DNA of 64,000 nt from Strigops habroptila (lineage: Eukaryota; Chordata; Aves; Psittaciformes; Psittacidae): assembly GCF_004027225.2 (NCBI RefSeq), contig NC_044288.2, forward strand, positions 18,176,744 to 18,240,743. Reading direction: 5' to 3'. A program made the translations under genes and the position numbers. Positions 45,767-59,900 of this stretch are shown here, in pieces. The notes under the pieces are model-generated. The model was given only the letters and a program-made list of their open reading frames with translations, was not told the origin of the DNA and made no database searches. Within the stretch, counting starts at the first letter, position 1, and every line of letters starts with the position of its first letter.

Positions 45767-48654
45767 CCTGGCATGCAGGGCTCTGGTTATAACAGCACAC
45801 TTACCTCTGTCTCACCTCAGATTTACAGAGCCTTGAAAGTATGTGGTTTTTCATGTGGTCATGTTTCTGTACCTTGAGAGCACAGTGAGATCCCACATAC
45901 CAGGTATTTGACATTTACATCATGCGTACATGCAGCAGCTCCTGTTTCAGAATAAACCTCTTCCATAAGGGCTTCAGAAACTATCTTCCCTTTCTACAGT
46001 CCTCCCACTTGCCCTTACAGTTGGTGACAGTGGCAAGATTTGAGTGAAGTCTATCAGCTGCAAAGAGTTGAGTGCACAATAGCAGCACATGCCCTGGCGC
46101 ATTACACTGTTGTTGTCAAAAAAACACAGGGAGGAAAATCATTATTTGCCAAAACCCATAAAACCCCAGATGCATTATACAAGGCTCCTAACTCTCCGCC
46201 AAGAGCTCCTGCGGGGAGATTGCGGGATTTTACAGGTTGATTTAATAGTTTCAAAGAGAATTGTTGCTCTGTTGGGAACCACCTTCAATCTGTTCAATGA
46301 TTATAAAAAAGCAAAGCAATAAAGTCCTTCTCACTTCCCCAAAATTCAAAAAGAGAAACAAATGACCCCCCTCAGAAATGCTGGAGCAAGCAAATGAGAG
46401 AGAAATAAGATAACAGAGCTTTTAAAAGCTTGTTGCTTTGCAGCTGTTCACATTCTGGCTACTTGCCAGAGTTACTTTGATGATCCTCTGCCAGGAAAAG
46501 AAGAAGTCCTTCAAACCTAGAATTTGATGAGGACATTATTTCTCAGAAAAGCAAATGCAGATCCAGGTTTGGGATTTAATGATGGGACTGCAATCTGCAT
46601 CAATTTAAGAGCCAGTGATCATTACCAAGACCCTGGCAAGTTGAAGTGTTATCCTAGTGGTGGGAGATCTGTGTTCTTCAGCTGGTGATACAGGACAAAG
46701 GGGACTTAGGTCTTCAGAGGAGTTTACCCAAACCAACAAGTGAAGATCTGAACTTAAAGTGGTGCCTGGCTAGTGGGGAGCAAGCTGGACACGTGCTAAG
46801 AGCTGACAGTGACTGGGAAGTTGTATCAAAGTTTGGCTTTGTTGCATTGGCTACTGGATACCTGTCCCATAAGAAAGCTCATGGGGAGGGAGTATAAGAT
46901 AAGCACAAACTGGTGCAGGGGAGAATGACCAAGAAGAAATACTACCCCTGAGCTGATGGATGCATTATAAAGTGTTAAGAACCACTGCCAGGCATTCCCG
47001 AGGCTGTGAGTTGTACCGAGAAGGCATGGCTGAACGCTGTGGAGGAAAGATGTTGTGTCAGAGCCCTGAAACAAAACAAGTAGAATCATCATGTGCCACC
47101 CAGAACATCACCTCATACAGCCAAGTACAGAGATGCCCTAAAGCACAGATTTGGGTTACAATAAACTAAAAGGGCTGAGATGTAACTTTTTCCTTTCTTA
47201 AGTATTGTCATAAAGCAGCTTAAATCTGGGATTGGTACTCTCTGGGGTTCCTTGTGCCCTTATGTTATACCTCAGCTTCTTATCACACATTAACTGGTTC
47301 TGCTTTTACCTTAATCTGTGAAAAAGCAACTGATGGTTCATTTCATGTTGTTGTACCCTAAGATTCTTTTTACACTCTGTACTTTAACATATGCTATTTA
47401 AAGGGTATAGGAAGAATTGTTGGCAAATGCTAGATGACAGGTTGCTGAAACATGATAAAATAGTAAGAGTTTCCAATGAGAGATTGAAGAAGCAGGAAAG
47501 GAAAGAAAGGAGACTCTGTAGACAATCTGTGCCAATCTTTACTAGGTTGGAAGACCCCCATGTGGATGCAGAGACTGTGCAATGCAAGGCTGACAGACTG
47601 TCTCGTTTGCCTGGAGTGGAGGGAGGCTCTAGAGTGAAACCCCATTTTGCTCTGCCCTCACTCATTCCCAAATCCCACTGAGGCTCAGGGGAAGAGCTGC
47701 TCACCTGCCTGGCAGATAGCTGCATTAGCCTGAGGACTGGGCTCCTAAAGGTGCCTGTTTCTCTGGACAACTAGCTCAGATGGAGATTTCCACAGTGTAC
47801 ATGCCTCAAACTTAGTGAAGCAAATCTAAGATATGCAAAACCATTCAGCAAACCACTAAGACAATCTACTGCCAATCTACAGCCTAGGGCCAGGGAGGGA
47901 ATATTTTCCTTCTTCATCCTTTCCTTGTGGGGAATAGTTGATTCCCATTGATTGAAAAGGTCATTTTTTGCTTGCTCATCAGATCTTCACCCTGCAGAAT
48001 GGCTGCCCTTAAGCCTGGGATGTATTATGACTAATGACCAAAAGTGATTTCATCATTAGTCTTCCACCTCTTCGAGGGCTGTACTGAAACAAAATAAAGG
48101 AATGAAATCAGTTATATCCAGCTGGATTTGTGGTTAGCAAGATGAATGCATGTGGCCTGTCTCCACACATCCCTTGCTTTGTGGGATGCGGGTGGTCCAT
48201 CCCTCTTACCGTGTTTGTCTGATGAGCAAATCCAAGCTTCCCTCAGGTGAACAGGCACTGCTGAAGAACAGAGGCCGCAAAGTTTCTTCACATGACTTCT
48301 GTTTTGAATATCATGCTTTGGCTTGTGAACCCTGAGGAATTCAGATCTCAGGGCAGAGGAAATGTTGGAAGAGGTCAGGCGAGCTGTGCTCCCTCTGTGT
48401 TACTCGGAGCAGCAAATAGCAGGCGTTCCAGGGCAACATCTGATTTTCTGCTTTTACGAGGCAGATGTTTAGGATAAGTGATCTGCTGTTTATTTGAATT
48501 GCCATCTTCCAAACCTCCTTCCTACGTGCGTGCACACATTCGGAGACCATAAATAAGGATTGTTCAGATTATGCCGTTATTTGGGTAGTTAGCCCTGTTT
48601 TCCATCAGTGCCTGGACAGGGCTGTGTGCTGCAAATCCAGTTCCACTTGCACAT
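45767..48654. other. Intergenic DNA, no gene recognised
   Basis: No coding sequence recognised. The frames are short (at most 128 codons) and overlap on both strands. No tandem repeat or mobile element is seen. Composition is moderately AT-rich. Confidence 0.45.
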
Positions 48655-48780
48655 CAGTTTTACAGTGGTGTAAATCAATTGGGTCTAATTCCTTTCTCAA
48701 TGACACTAGTGTAAATCTGAAACAGCTCCGCTGACGTCAGTGCTGTAGTGGCAGTGCAGAGGAAAGTTAGGCTCCCTTGA
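48655..48780. repeat. Relic of an old amniote interspersed repeat
   Basis: The words TTTTACAGTGGTGTAAATCA, TGACACTAGTGTAAATCTGA and GCTCCGCTGACGTCAGTG recall a repeat widespread in turtles, crocodilians and birds, in which GGTGTAAAT words surround a CTCCATTGACTTCAATGGAG core. The order and spacing fit and the divergence is large. I cannot name the family with certainty. One decayed core forms a perfect CRE, TGACGTCA (48733-48740). Confidence 0.45.
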
Positions 48781-50565
48781 CTTCAGAATGTCGCTGCTGA
48801 TCTAGACCAGAACAAGAGCAAAAGTCATTGGGCTCAGCATGTCCTAGCACTGTGTTACTGAACAGAGAGCCAGGGTTTGCTCTGGGGTACAGTGGTGATG
48901 ATGGAGAGAAACTCCATGGATTTTGCTTCTATTAAGTTGGGAAATGAGTTGCAGCTTCACCACAGATTGTGTCTCAAAAGAGCTTCATGTAGTAGGTCAT
49001 TAATGAAAAGAAAGGATAAACTAATGCTGCTGTGTAAAGTGATTAGTCCCACTGCCTACCACTATTACAGGAGAGTCATAAAGGGATGAATCTGACCATT
49101 TGGCTTGTGATGTGATGATGATGATGATGATGGAGAGCAAGGCAGCAGTACCCTCATATCTTGATGGACACCAGGCAGGTGTCCATGGAGGAACTGGTGG
49201 TCCTAGCTGAAGACAGAGGGGCACGTGGAGGAGCTGCCCTTGCAACTGGTGCTAAGAGCTACATGGAGGGGTGCAAATGCTGCCTGCACTTTTTTGCTCC
49301 GAGAGGACACAAGCAGTGATTTAGGCATTCTGTGCTGGCAGCATTCAGAGTGTTAATCCTTACTCACTTGTTTCTCTACATTTTTCCACTTTGTCTCTAA
49401 AGGGCAAGAAGTGAAAGCCTGGCTGTGAAAGGGGTGCTGGCCCCTCTCTCTGCTCTGCTGTGGCTTCAGCCTGGACACTGTGGGTCTAAGCAGAAGGAGA
49501 TGAGAAGTGGATGTTTCCTCTTGAATCTGTAGGGCTTCCCAAACAACTTTGCTGTTTAAAGAGACTTTGGCAAGGAGGGCCTGGATTTCCAGTGGCTGTG
49601 CTTTGGGAAGTTAGAGAACCCAGAGTCCATCAGCCTTGCTCCATTAAAGTCGTTGGAGACAAGCTGATTTACACTCTTCTTCTGTGGGCATCTGGCCAAT
49701 CTCCTAATTGTTCATGAGTGACTTTCCTTTCAATAGCACATGTTTGCTTTGAGTGGCTCCTGTTTGCACACAGTGAAATGCAGCCATGTGTGAAGTAATT
49801 GCTTTAAAGCCAGCAAGTCAAAACAGGGTTCATGTGAACCACCAGGTAGCCTGGAGGTGCCACAGAGCAGGACAGGACCTATTGACTTCTTTTGGGTTCT
49901 TAGGAAGAACCAAGTCGGCACCCTCGGGACTGGCCTGTGCAGGATGAGGGTGGTCAGTAGCACCACTGCAAAGACCAAAGCTCTTTCCAGTTAGGAAAGG
50001 AGGCAGTTAGATCACAGTGACTGAGGGATGCAGAGTCAGAACATAACGTTGCTCTGCTTCATGGCTCCCTTTCCTGAATGCAGGCATGCAATTTGTTTAG
50101 AGAATTTCTTCCTCCTTCCCATTTGAATTCTCTACAACAGTTGGCTTTGCCCTGGGAGTTTACAGCATGGTTCAAGTTTCCTCATAAGCTTACAAGCTCC
50201 ATCTATAGGATAGTCGAAGAAGAGCCCTTTGGCTTCAAGCTGATGAAAAAGGGAAGACAAGCTTCACTCAGAGATTCCAGTTTTGTTCTGGAAAAACTCC
50301 GGCAAGTTTAGCATTCCACATTGCAGAAAGTCACTGATTTCATTGCTGTTACTTCCTATTTGGGTATAGCTTTCCTCCCTGGTTAAACTGTCAGTCCCTG
50401 GTCCCATGCTGCATGACAGTGGGGCTGTTGCCTGTGGAAAATCCTGGAGACATGGAGCTGCTATTATTCCACATGTGCAATCTCAGGGATTTTCTAAAGA
50501 GCTCCTGAGCTGCAAGGTTTCTGGGCTACAGTTGAGACACCTGTAGATAGCCCACAGTGCCCCGT
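48781..50565. other. Intergenic DNA, no gene recognised
   Basis: No gene supported. It contains the GAT microsatellite described separately. Its only other frames are short, none above 82 codons, and have no recognisable products. It ends at the sharp 5' boundary of the LTR. Confidence 0.45.
49114..49132 (+). repeat. GAT trinucleotide microsatellite
   Basis: Six uninterrupted GAT units plus one G, preceded by a broken unit (GATGT). It lies in noncoding DNA. Confidence 0.9.
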
Positions 50566-50892
50566 TGTATTGGGTTTGCATGGCAAGGTTTTGGTAGCAG
50601 GGGGGCTGCGGTGTGGCTTCTGTGAGAAGCAGCTAGAAGCTTCCCCCATGCCCAATGGAGCCAATGCCAGCCAGTTCCAAGATGGACCCATCACTGGCCA
50701 AGGCCAAGCCCATCAGTGACAGTGGTAGTGCCTCTGGGATAATGTATTTATGAAGGGGAAAAAGTTACTGCACAAGAGCGATTGCAGCAGGAGAGAGGAG
50801 TGAGAATATGAGAGAGAAACAGCCCATGACCCACGAGCTTTTAGTTATATTTTCTCTCCCCTGCCCAGCTGAGGAGGGCAGTGATAGAGCAG
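50566..50892 (+). mobile_element. Endogenous retrovirus LTR, ERVL-like, 3' end missing
   Basis: It starts with TGTATTGGGTTTGCATGG and continues through blocks I know from an abundant avian LTR: GGCAAGGTTTTGGTAGCAGG, GTGGCTTCTGTGAGAAGCAG, AAGCTTCCCCCATGCCCAA, a GGCCAAGGCCAAGCCCATCA block, a TATA-like GTATTTATGAAGG near 50743, and GGAGAGAGGAGTGAGAATAT. The expected 3' end with its terminal CA is absent: similarity stops at a purine-rich tandem repeat. No internal viral genes are next to it, so it is a solitary, truncated LTR. LTRs of this kind carry a promoter and can affect nearby transcription. The family name is from memory. Confidence 0.75.
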
Positions 50893-50940
50893 AAATGGAA
50901 GGAAGTAAAGAACGAAGGAAGTAAAGAAGGAAGGAAGGAA
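50893..50940 (+). repeat. Purine-only tandem repeat, 16-bp unit passing into GGAA
   Basis: From 50898 the unit GAAGGAAGTAAAGAAC is followed by a copy differing only in its last base and then by plain GAAGGAAGGAA. It begins where LTR similarity ends and may mark the breakpoint that removed the LTR 3' end. Confidence 0.8.
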
Positions 50941-53900
50941 TGATTTGCACAAGAAATGCAACTTCATTTTGGATACCCAGAATCCTTCTGAGGGAGGCAT
51001 TGTGTTCTCGAAGAACAGCTGTTTTTTTCTTTTCTGCAGATGCATTCTGGTTTTAAATGGGCCTTTCTCCTCCTCCACACACAGACCATAATCTTCCACA
51101 TGTACTTATTAAAATACCACTTTCAAGTAAATAAAAGCACAGGCATATCCAGTACTTGTTCCTTTCTCTGCCTCATGATTAATTTCCCATTTTTCCATCT
51201 AACATGTCTGTCATTTGGGTATCTCCACAATCAAGAAAAAGCCCCATTTCATCCCTTTTGTAGATTCACAGCTATTAAAACTAGAAGGAAATGTGTTCTC
51301 ATCTCCTGGGCAGCTGTCCTGAGTGTATATGTAAAGATGCATCTGTTTATTCCAATTACTTCATGCAAAGAAGCTTTGCTTTTTGGTAGCTACCATGGGA
51401 AGATCATTGCTCGGGTACTAAAGCACTCAGCTGTCCAGGGGCTGTTCTGGGGGGTGTTCAGCAGCTGGGGAGGGGACCTGATGGATAAGATAGTGCCAGT
51501 GGGCATGGTGTACACCAGGCAGGACCAGTGTTTTCTCTCTGCTGTCTTCAGCATCTGAATCCCTCCTCTACCCAACCTCTACCATGCTAAACTGATGCTT
51601 TTTTTCTTTCTCTGTCCCACAGAGATCCCTGGGTGTCCAGGCATGGTTGAGAGCTGAATGGGCTGACCTCTCTTCCTCACCATCCTGAGCTCATGAGGGC
51701 TCTGAAGAGATTCAGTGGGATCATGGCCTTGCTTCTCTGAGCCTGGGGATGCTGTGGGAAGTGATTGCCTTGGCAAATGTCTTCATCCCAACCCATAGCC
51801 CATCGTGCATCACCTGAAGGAGAAGCTAATGAAGGATAATCAGAGGACCAGGAAAGGCTCTACTAGCCTCAGAGGACACAGATGGGGGACCGGCACTGAG
51901 AGAGGCACTTTGCAGGAACCACTGCATGTGAAACCAGCTCTGGAAAGAAGTTCCAGGAGCCCTGTGAACTGATGGAGGTGAATGTCCAAATCACCACAAA
52001 AGGTGCAGAGGGCATTCACTGGCACAGCATCCTTGGAAAGCACTTTCAAAAGGGAAAGGGGTGTCAGGACCACATGGCTGTCTCCAGTGGCTGGTTTGGA
52101 AGAGGCACAGCAAGGTCAGGAGACCAGCAGGACATGCTCACATGTGCTGGGTGAGGCTCCAGCCGGAACAGGAATCTGACCAAGACTGAGAGAGAAGGAG
52201 CGTGGAAGATTGCTTTGACGCATTCTGTGCTTGTTTTTCTTTCTGGTGTCTTCTCTGTCTACCTCTTTTTCTCTCTAGGCCTGTGTGTACTGCGTGAGGG
52301 GCCCAGACCCTCACAAACAAGAAGTGTTAGCACAGCGCAAATCTGTGCTGCCCAGTGCAGTGCTGTTGCTAGGTAGGCTGACTTTGCACAGTGTAGATGT
52401 AACGTGGTCTTCATTTGCTCCTTATGCCAACAAATCTGCAACTGTAATGCCTGGACTTCAGACAGGAGAAAGGCTTGAACCTGGCAATCTTTTTACTTGC
52501 AAGCAGTCACAGGTTAGCATGACCAGCCACGCTTGGGAGTCAAGTTTTAACACACGAGCCCCAAAGCCTTCTAGAGCATCTGTCCCTCTCCTATAGGTGT
52601 GGACATGAGCGTGCCAGCAGGCTGCACATTCGTCTGCTGTAAAAAGCTCCTTCAGCAGAGAAAGAAACAGAAACAGAGTGATGTGGGCTCAGGCAGAAAA
52701 TAGGAAAAACTGATCCAAAACCATAGGAAAATGTGCACCTCTTAACAGAGGTGGTGTCCCAGCTATAAGCCCAGCTGGGTGGCTGTAGGTTCACCGAGCT
52801 GCTCCCAGAGGCCTGGGCAGAACTTGCTGGTACCGAACTGTGCTGGGAGCCCCATCTCAGACGTTCTCCCTCGGGCTTCCAGCTGCACACCCCTTCCCTC
52901 ACGTGCAATCCTATTTATTTATTTATTTTCTTGCTGTTTGATGCAAAGCTGCTAACAGAGCACCCTCCCCACCGACATCCGCAGCCGAGAGAGGATGGAG
53001 AGAGGGAGTGTGTGCTCTGTGTGTGTGATGGGAGCGCGCAGCGGCAGGCACATGCCCTGAGTGGGCACATGGGATGTGCACGAGGCAAGAGGAAAAAGCT
53101 GCAGTTAAACCAGAAATGCTGCAGGGTATGTGTCTCTGTTCATGTTTCCTGGCTAGATCGTGTCCTCCCAGCGCTCCCAGCTGTAGTGAAGCATGTGGAT
53201 ATCCACTGTGTGGACATCCTGGCTTTGGACACCCACAGGGAGCTGTATCCCCAGCCAGGGAGGTTCCTGCCAGCATGCTTGCAGAGGTTTAATACCTGGC
53301 AGCCTTTTCTGCTCTGTCCAAAAGAGATATCTGTGTACAAACCCGTTTAACACAGCCAGTTTGAGACCAGGAGACAGGAGCCTCCGTAGACAATGCTGTA
53401 GCTGTGCTGTAATGGTTCATGCTCAGCCATGGCTGGTTCTACCCATTTTGCTAAAAGGCACACCAGCAGCATCCACGTATGGTCAGGTATCCCATTTTAC
53501 GGAAAGCCTGTGTGTCCCAGTGCAGAAGGGAATCATTTCTCTGGAGAAGGGTTTCTCCAGTGCTCTGCTGCTCTCTCACAGCTCCCATGCTTAGGAGGGA
53601 GCCAGGGTGCCCGGACATCCCTGGCAGGGCTCCCAGCTGCTCCAGGGGAGCCTGGCTTCTCCCATACCCTTCCCTCTGTGATGCCTCACCAAGGCTTTGT
53701 CCAAACCTGTCTGGCTGCTGAATGGAAATATTTCCCAACCAAAACCTGCTCCTCAGAAGATTCCTGGCTGGCTCTAGTCACTTATTATGAACTGGAAACA
53801 CTGCCCTTGGGATTCGTTTTCAGGTTAGAGACACGCGTGGGATCGTTGCAGTTCTTTTTCTCAGAAATCCTCTCATGTGCAAGAGCAGGTTGCAGTAAGT

Positions 53901-56900
53901 GAAATGGATACACTTAATCTGATAATTTGCCAGCATAGCCCAAAAGCAGTGACCTGCTTTTTGCTGATTGCTTCCTTGCAGAGTTGTAAGAGTTGGAGAT
54001 AGAAGAGGCATATTACAAATCCATCTGCCTATGACCCTTCAGGCCTGTTCCATGTGTTACGTTTACTGGTGGTGTGCTGGATCTATTTTTAAATACCCTG
54101 ACACGAGGGTTATTGTGCTGTCCTTTGGGAGATTGCTCTGTAGTCCAAGTCAGAAGCTGCTATTAGTATTCCACCTGCATTTCTTCTTGAAAACTTCATT
54201 CCGTTATTCCTAGTGATGCTCTTCAAATACCTGCTGCTCATTATGTCCCAGCCAGGCTCCACCACTCGACCTGCGCTCCTCTTTCCTCCTCCAAGAAACT
54301 CTTTGTATCCCTGATCGCTGCTGCTCCAGGTCCTTCCCATAGTTTGGCACAGAATGAGCCTGATAATTCAGCCGTGCAGAGTTTTATCAGGGATTCGACC
54401 AACCAGGGAGCAGCCAGGACCTCTGGCAATGCCCAGTCTCCACAGCGGCTGTGGAGCTGCTCTTTCCTCACTGCACATGGGGTGCAGGAAAGGGGCAGGC
54501 ACAGAGATGTGTCTGAAAGCACTGGCAATGAGCACTCCTACCCTGCGGGGAGTGAATACCTGCCAGGGACAGGACACAACAAAGTCCCCATCTCAGCAAA
54601 GCCCAAACTGGGCAACGGAGGTGGGTGATGCTCTAGTATTGCCTGTGTGGCTGTACCAGGGATGGGCGGGGGCAGACGTCTGTGCTGTGGCAGGGAGCTG
54701 TGGTCTGTCCTGCATGGATATGGTATCCATGAGCTGGAACCACAGCTCTGCACGGAGGGAGCCCTGTGAGCAGCACGGGGGCTCATCAGGCTCAGCGCAT
54801 GCTTGGGGAGTCTTTGTGTACAGCGCTCGGCTGGAGCACCATTGTGATTGTAAGAGCTCTGTTCTTCTCACCGAACAAATCGTTCCTACAAATAAAGAAT
54901 GAAAAGTCCTTCTCTTCTTTTTTTATGCTATTCTATGCGGCACCAGATGAAGGGATGGCACCGGGATGGTGGGAGCAGAATGTCTCTGTGCTGCTGCGGA
55001 TGGCAGGGCAGCTTGTGGGGTGGATGCTGGGGCTACCAGGGGCAGAGGCTGGATGCAGGCAGAATATCCAGGGAAGTGAAAACACAAGGTGCTGAAGAGC
55101 ATGTTGCAGGGCCTCTCCATAAAGCTTGCTGATGCTCATGGGTACCAGTTTGCAATATCTTCAGGCACTGTGGGAATGGGGCTGAGCAACAAGGCTGCAG
55201 GGGAGCTGAGCAACAGCAAAGCAGTCTGTGTAGCTACCTGCAGGTAGAGTGGAGCAGAGCAGGAGGAGGACACATCACAGAAACCAGGGGGGAGAAAAAG
55301 AGACGAATGAGAGTGATGAGACTCCTAAGGGTTTCACTGGATGACAACAGAGGAATCTGGACTCTCCTACATGGCAGTGTGTCCTGAGGGCTGGTTCTTT
55401 GCCCAAACTTCAGATCAGTGGTGGAGCAGAAGGTTCCTTAATTCCTTCTCTCTGTTCTCCCCAGCGATGTGGGGCACAGTGGCAGTGACAACATCACAGC
55501 TTTCAGAAGCAATTGTCAGGGGAAGAATTTGGTCCCCAAACAGCGAAAGAATCAAAATGACACATTTCCAACAGAATTCATGATTAGACAATTAATCATC
55601 CCAATTTAAAACATTGGAGGGCCTGGCATGCCCTAATGCATAAAGATATTCAAGGCAGTGGTTGTGTATGTCTGTCAGCAGCCTGTTCTCTGTGAGCACG
55701 GGGCCTTGGGGAGCACACACGCTGCAGGACCACTGTGTGGGACCTGCAGGCAGAGCTGCCAGGGGAGTCTGGTATGTCTTATACCAGAGACAGCCTTCAA
55801 CTGCTGCATGACTGTATGCAGGTCTCCACAGTGCCATACCTCCAGTTTTTAGTGTGACTGTGGACCACAAAACCTCAGCATCTCATCCCTGCTTTCTAAG
55901 GACATTTCCAAAGTCACTTATGGCTCAGGCGCATCCTAGCCATGTGCAGACCCAAATACTTGCCCATCCACGTTAAAGAGGGCTGTCTAACCTCTGCAGG
56001 CCTCCAGCAAGCTAACAGGATGGATTTTCTCCATCTCCCAGACTTGGTGTCTGGATTTATGGAGCTCTGAGGTCAACCTTGGGTTTTGGGACTGGATAAA
56101 TCCTGAGTCTTAGTTACCAAGAGCACACAAAACCCCACTGCCTCCAGACATCCCGAGATGTGTCCAAATAGCTTTCTCAAGTTCCTAAAGCTTTAAAGCA
56201 ATCCAGAGAAAAGAGCTGTGAGGAGATTATTGCAGCACATAACTGCAATAAACCTTTTCTTCATCCTTTCATGGTTAGAGGTATGAACATGAATTACTGC
56301 AACGTAAACCTCTTGAGAGCAGCGTGTAGAATCGCTTTCTCAAATGGCTGGTAAAGGACCTTGTTAAGCTAAGATGTCAGCGCTCGCAAATGCTGCTGTC
56401 TGAATGAGGCAATTTTATGAGCCAGTTTAATCCTTTCAGGGATCAAATGACCACACCAAGCAGCAGGTTCACTCTTTGCTCTTTGTTTTCTGACCTGTTG
56501 TTCATCCAAGGCTCTGGCACTGTCACCTCTTGCAGCAGATGAGATGCCTCATAACTTGCAGATGTAAACAGGTTAACAAAAAGCTCCACATCTGGCTGGC
56601 TTTCATGCTACCTGGCAAATAGCAGAGGCTACAGAGAAGTCAGGGTATTTTCACATGCAGCCAGCAGCAAAACAGGAGGAAATCAATGTTAGCTTGCTCC
56701 AGCTGCAACTTTTAGGGTTGCCTTGTTAGTTGCTATGCAAGCAGAGCTCCCAGTCCCCATAAATCCTTGTTGGATGCCTCCCTGCAGTACCCGGTTGCTT
56801 CTGGACATGGATTATCCTGGAGGATGGAGGAGGACTGGGGGACCATGCCCTCAAGGTTGGCTCAGTTCCCTGAGACCCATGGTCCCTCACAGCTGCAGCC

Positions 56901-59900
56901 GCATCTCCTCATTTGACAGTCCTCCACCTCTTAGCACCCCTCTAGAAATCACACACTGGGCATAAGCAGCAGGTACTTTCTTTCCCTGCCTTTTTTGCCT
57001 TCTGGAGGATGTGTCCGTTTCCCTGGACGTGCTTCCCTGGCCTGACACCACCCCAAAGGGTGCTGCTGCCACAGCACTGATATTATTCCTTAGCCTTTCT
57101 GATACTCCACCTGCCCCAGCTGGTACCATTCTGCCTTCCCAAGGCAGAAGCTGATTTCTGGGTCTCCCAGACGCATTTGCTTTCAATTCTATAGGCACAA
57201 ATCCCAGTAAATGTTAGATTAAATTACTTTGTGCTGGTAATTTGCCATAATTTTGATTATTATGGGAGAACATTTAAATCCCAGATGCTCTGTTTTGGTC
57301 TCCATGGAAATTGATAGAAGGGCTTACCTTTTGATTGCAAAATCCTGATGCTGAGGGGAATGGTTTTGCCCCATCATTTGGGGAAGTGATGGGGGCTGGG
57401 TTATTTTGTCAGTGAAATTCCTAATGAAAACAAGAATCTGCACAGACCAGGCTGTCATGTGACATCAGGAAACAAAAAACAGGAAGAAGAGGAGTTACAG
57501 AAATGGAAATTATGGTAGTTAAAACACAAAAATAACAGCAAAATGTTGGCATTACAAACACCAGGCTGGTTTATCAATGCTGCTTCTCTAAAGACTGTTG
57601 TGGCTGGAAGCTGAAAGAGTGGAAAAATATCTAATGCTGTTGTTAACCATTAACTATTTTGCCATTAGTCTTGACTGCAGCCTGCATGGAGAGACCGTGT
57701 TTTTGAGAGTTAGTCCTCATTCAAGGCCACCCAAGCCAATAGAAAGGCTGTACGGGCGTCCAGGGCTGCAGATGACTATGAACTGTGTTTGCACCTGAAA
57801 TAGCAACCAGGCAACTGAAGCAGGGAGTTCCATGGCTCTGGGTATCACACAGGCCATGTGGGAAAGGGTCTGGTCCTGCAAAGCTCTAAATAGGCAAGAA
57901 AGGATAAGTAGGAGAATCAAAACCCAGGAGAGGGGACATCCCAGGGGTAGCAAACAGCATCTAAGTGTATACCCTGATTAGGCAGAGGTCAGCTAAATTC
58001 CAGAGAATTACGAACTTCCTATGCTAGGATAAACTGCGTTTAGACAGGCTATTTTCCTACCAAGATTACAAAAGCACTTTGGAGTAGCTCAGCTGGAGAC
58101 ATCTGCATTTAGTCAGACAGATCCTGACCACTCGCTCTGCTCTCCGCAGCCTTTCCAATGGCCCTGGTACGGGAACGGGGACCTGGCTCTGTGACAGGGG
58201 TGTATTTTGCCCCTGGTGCCAGCCTTCCCAGGGTAGGGAATACAGCAGTGCCCTGCTTTGGGAACTGCACATTCCTGTTTGCATCCCTTCCGATGCCTGA
58301 CTGCTGTGCAAGCCTGGCAGGAGCATCAGCTGCTGCTTCTTGCAAGAAACACGTGCAGAAATTGCAGAACCAGAAAGCAATTGCATGAGCACCAAGCTTG
58401 CAAGGGCAGATTTTGGGGAAGGTTGTGGAGGGTTTTTTTTGTAATTTAAACGATTTAAAATAATTTCAGATGTTTCTTTTCAAAAAACAAAGAAGTCACA
58501 TCTCCATTGCCACATTCTTCCCCTTTCTAATGCTAAGTGGAGTGCACCGACCTGCTGACTGTTGCACTTTCTCCTACACTCCTTCAGTTGGAGAAGTTTT
58601 GTGCTTTTTCTTTTTAAAGCAACCAAGGAGGAGGAAGGGAAAACTGAGAACACCCCCAGTGTCATCTAGATAAGGGCATTTGGGGACAAAACAAACGAAG
58701 AGGAAATTAATTTTTTCAGTTTTCTTTTATCATCAAAACCAAAGCAAAATGAATGCATCAATGCAAAATGAAGTTCACCATGTTTCAGAGATCCCCCTAT
58801 GAAAGTGTAATCAGAAATGATGGGTTTTTTTGAGAAGATGGTTTTGATGGAATCTGCCTCTTTGATCCCCAAATTGTGGCTAACCAGAACTAAATGGCAC
58901 TTGCAGCTCTCCATCTGTAGCTGAGCTGAGTGCTTCCCACTGATCCTTGTACATGACGGTTTTGGTAAACAGCCAGAGAATCCCACTTGGCAATTGAGCT
59001 CTTGTGCCACAGATATCCCACACCTCGCAGGAAGTCAGGCACAGGTGGAAGAGGGGGACCCATTGCTTGTCCTCCTGTGCTGCTCCCTGCATCCCAGCCC
59101 CTGATGAGCCCCAGCTGCACCTGGCAGTGAACCACGGAATAACAGCACAAGGAATTGTGCTGCTTCCCCAGCACCAAGCAGTGCGGTCAGCCACGGTGCT
59201 CCAGGATGGCACCTGTTGCTGTTGAGGTTGGTGCTATTTCTGGAGCGTGCTTGAGGGCAGGAAGGATTAGCATGCCCCAAATGCAGAAGAGCTGGGCTTG
59301 TTATGAGCAGAGAGGGCTCAGATTTGCTCAGCAACAAGGTCTGGGTGCAGGAAGGGTTCCCCTGGACCTCCTTGGGCATGGAGAGAGCCAGTCCAGAGCA
59401 AGATGCTCAGAACTCACCACTGACAGCATGGGGGAGAAGAATGGCAAGTTTGCAGCAATCCTGGGTTGGCTGAGAGGTGCCAGACGAAGGCTGGTGGGGT
59501 GATAGAAGCAGCCAGGTTTATCTGCAAGATGCCACTGCAAATGTGTCAGGGGAAAGATTTCATCAGAGACAGAGCTGGAGAGTCGCAACTGTGACGCTTC
59601 AGCACATGGAGAAATCCAGGATACTTCTCAGGAACAGGAGCACAAGCCTGTCCCCAGAATAGAAATGAACAACCATTTCATTAGCTAAGACTTCCCTGTG
59701 CTTATTTAAGCATCGATTCCTGTAGTGGTTGTGCGCTTGTAGCGCTGATTAACAATTACAGAATGTACCAGAGCAGCATCGCCACGGCACAGCTGGGAAC
59801 TGCGGAGCCGACCGGGGCGATGCTGCGTCAACTTGGCAGCTGCATCTCCAAGGGTACCTTTAATAGGAAACCACTTCCTGGATAACTTTGAAGGAAGTAA

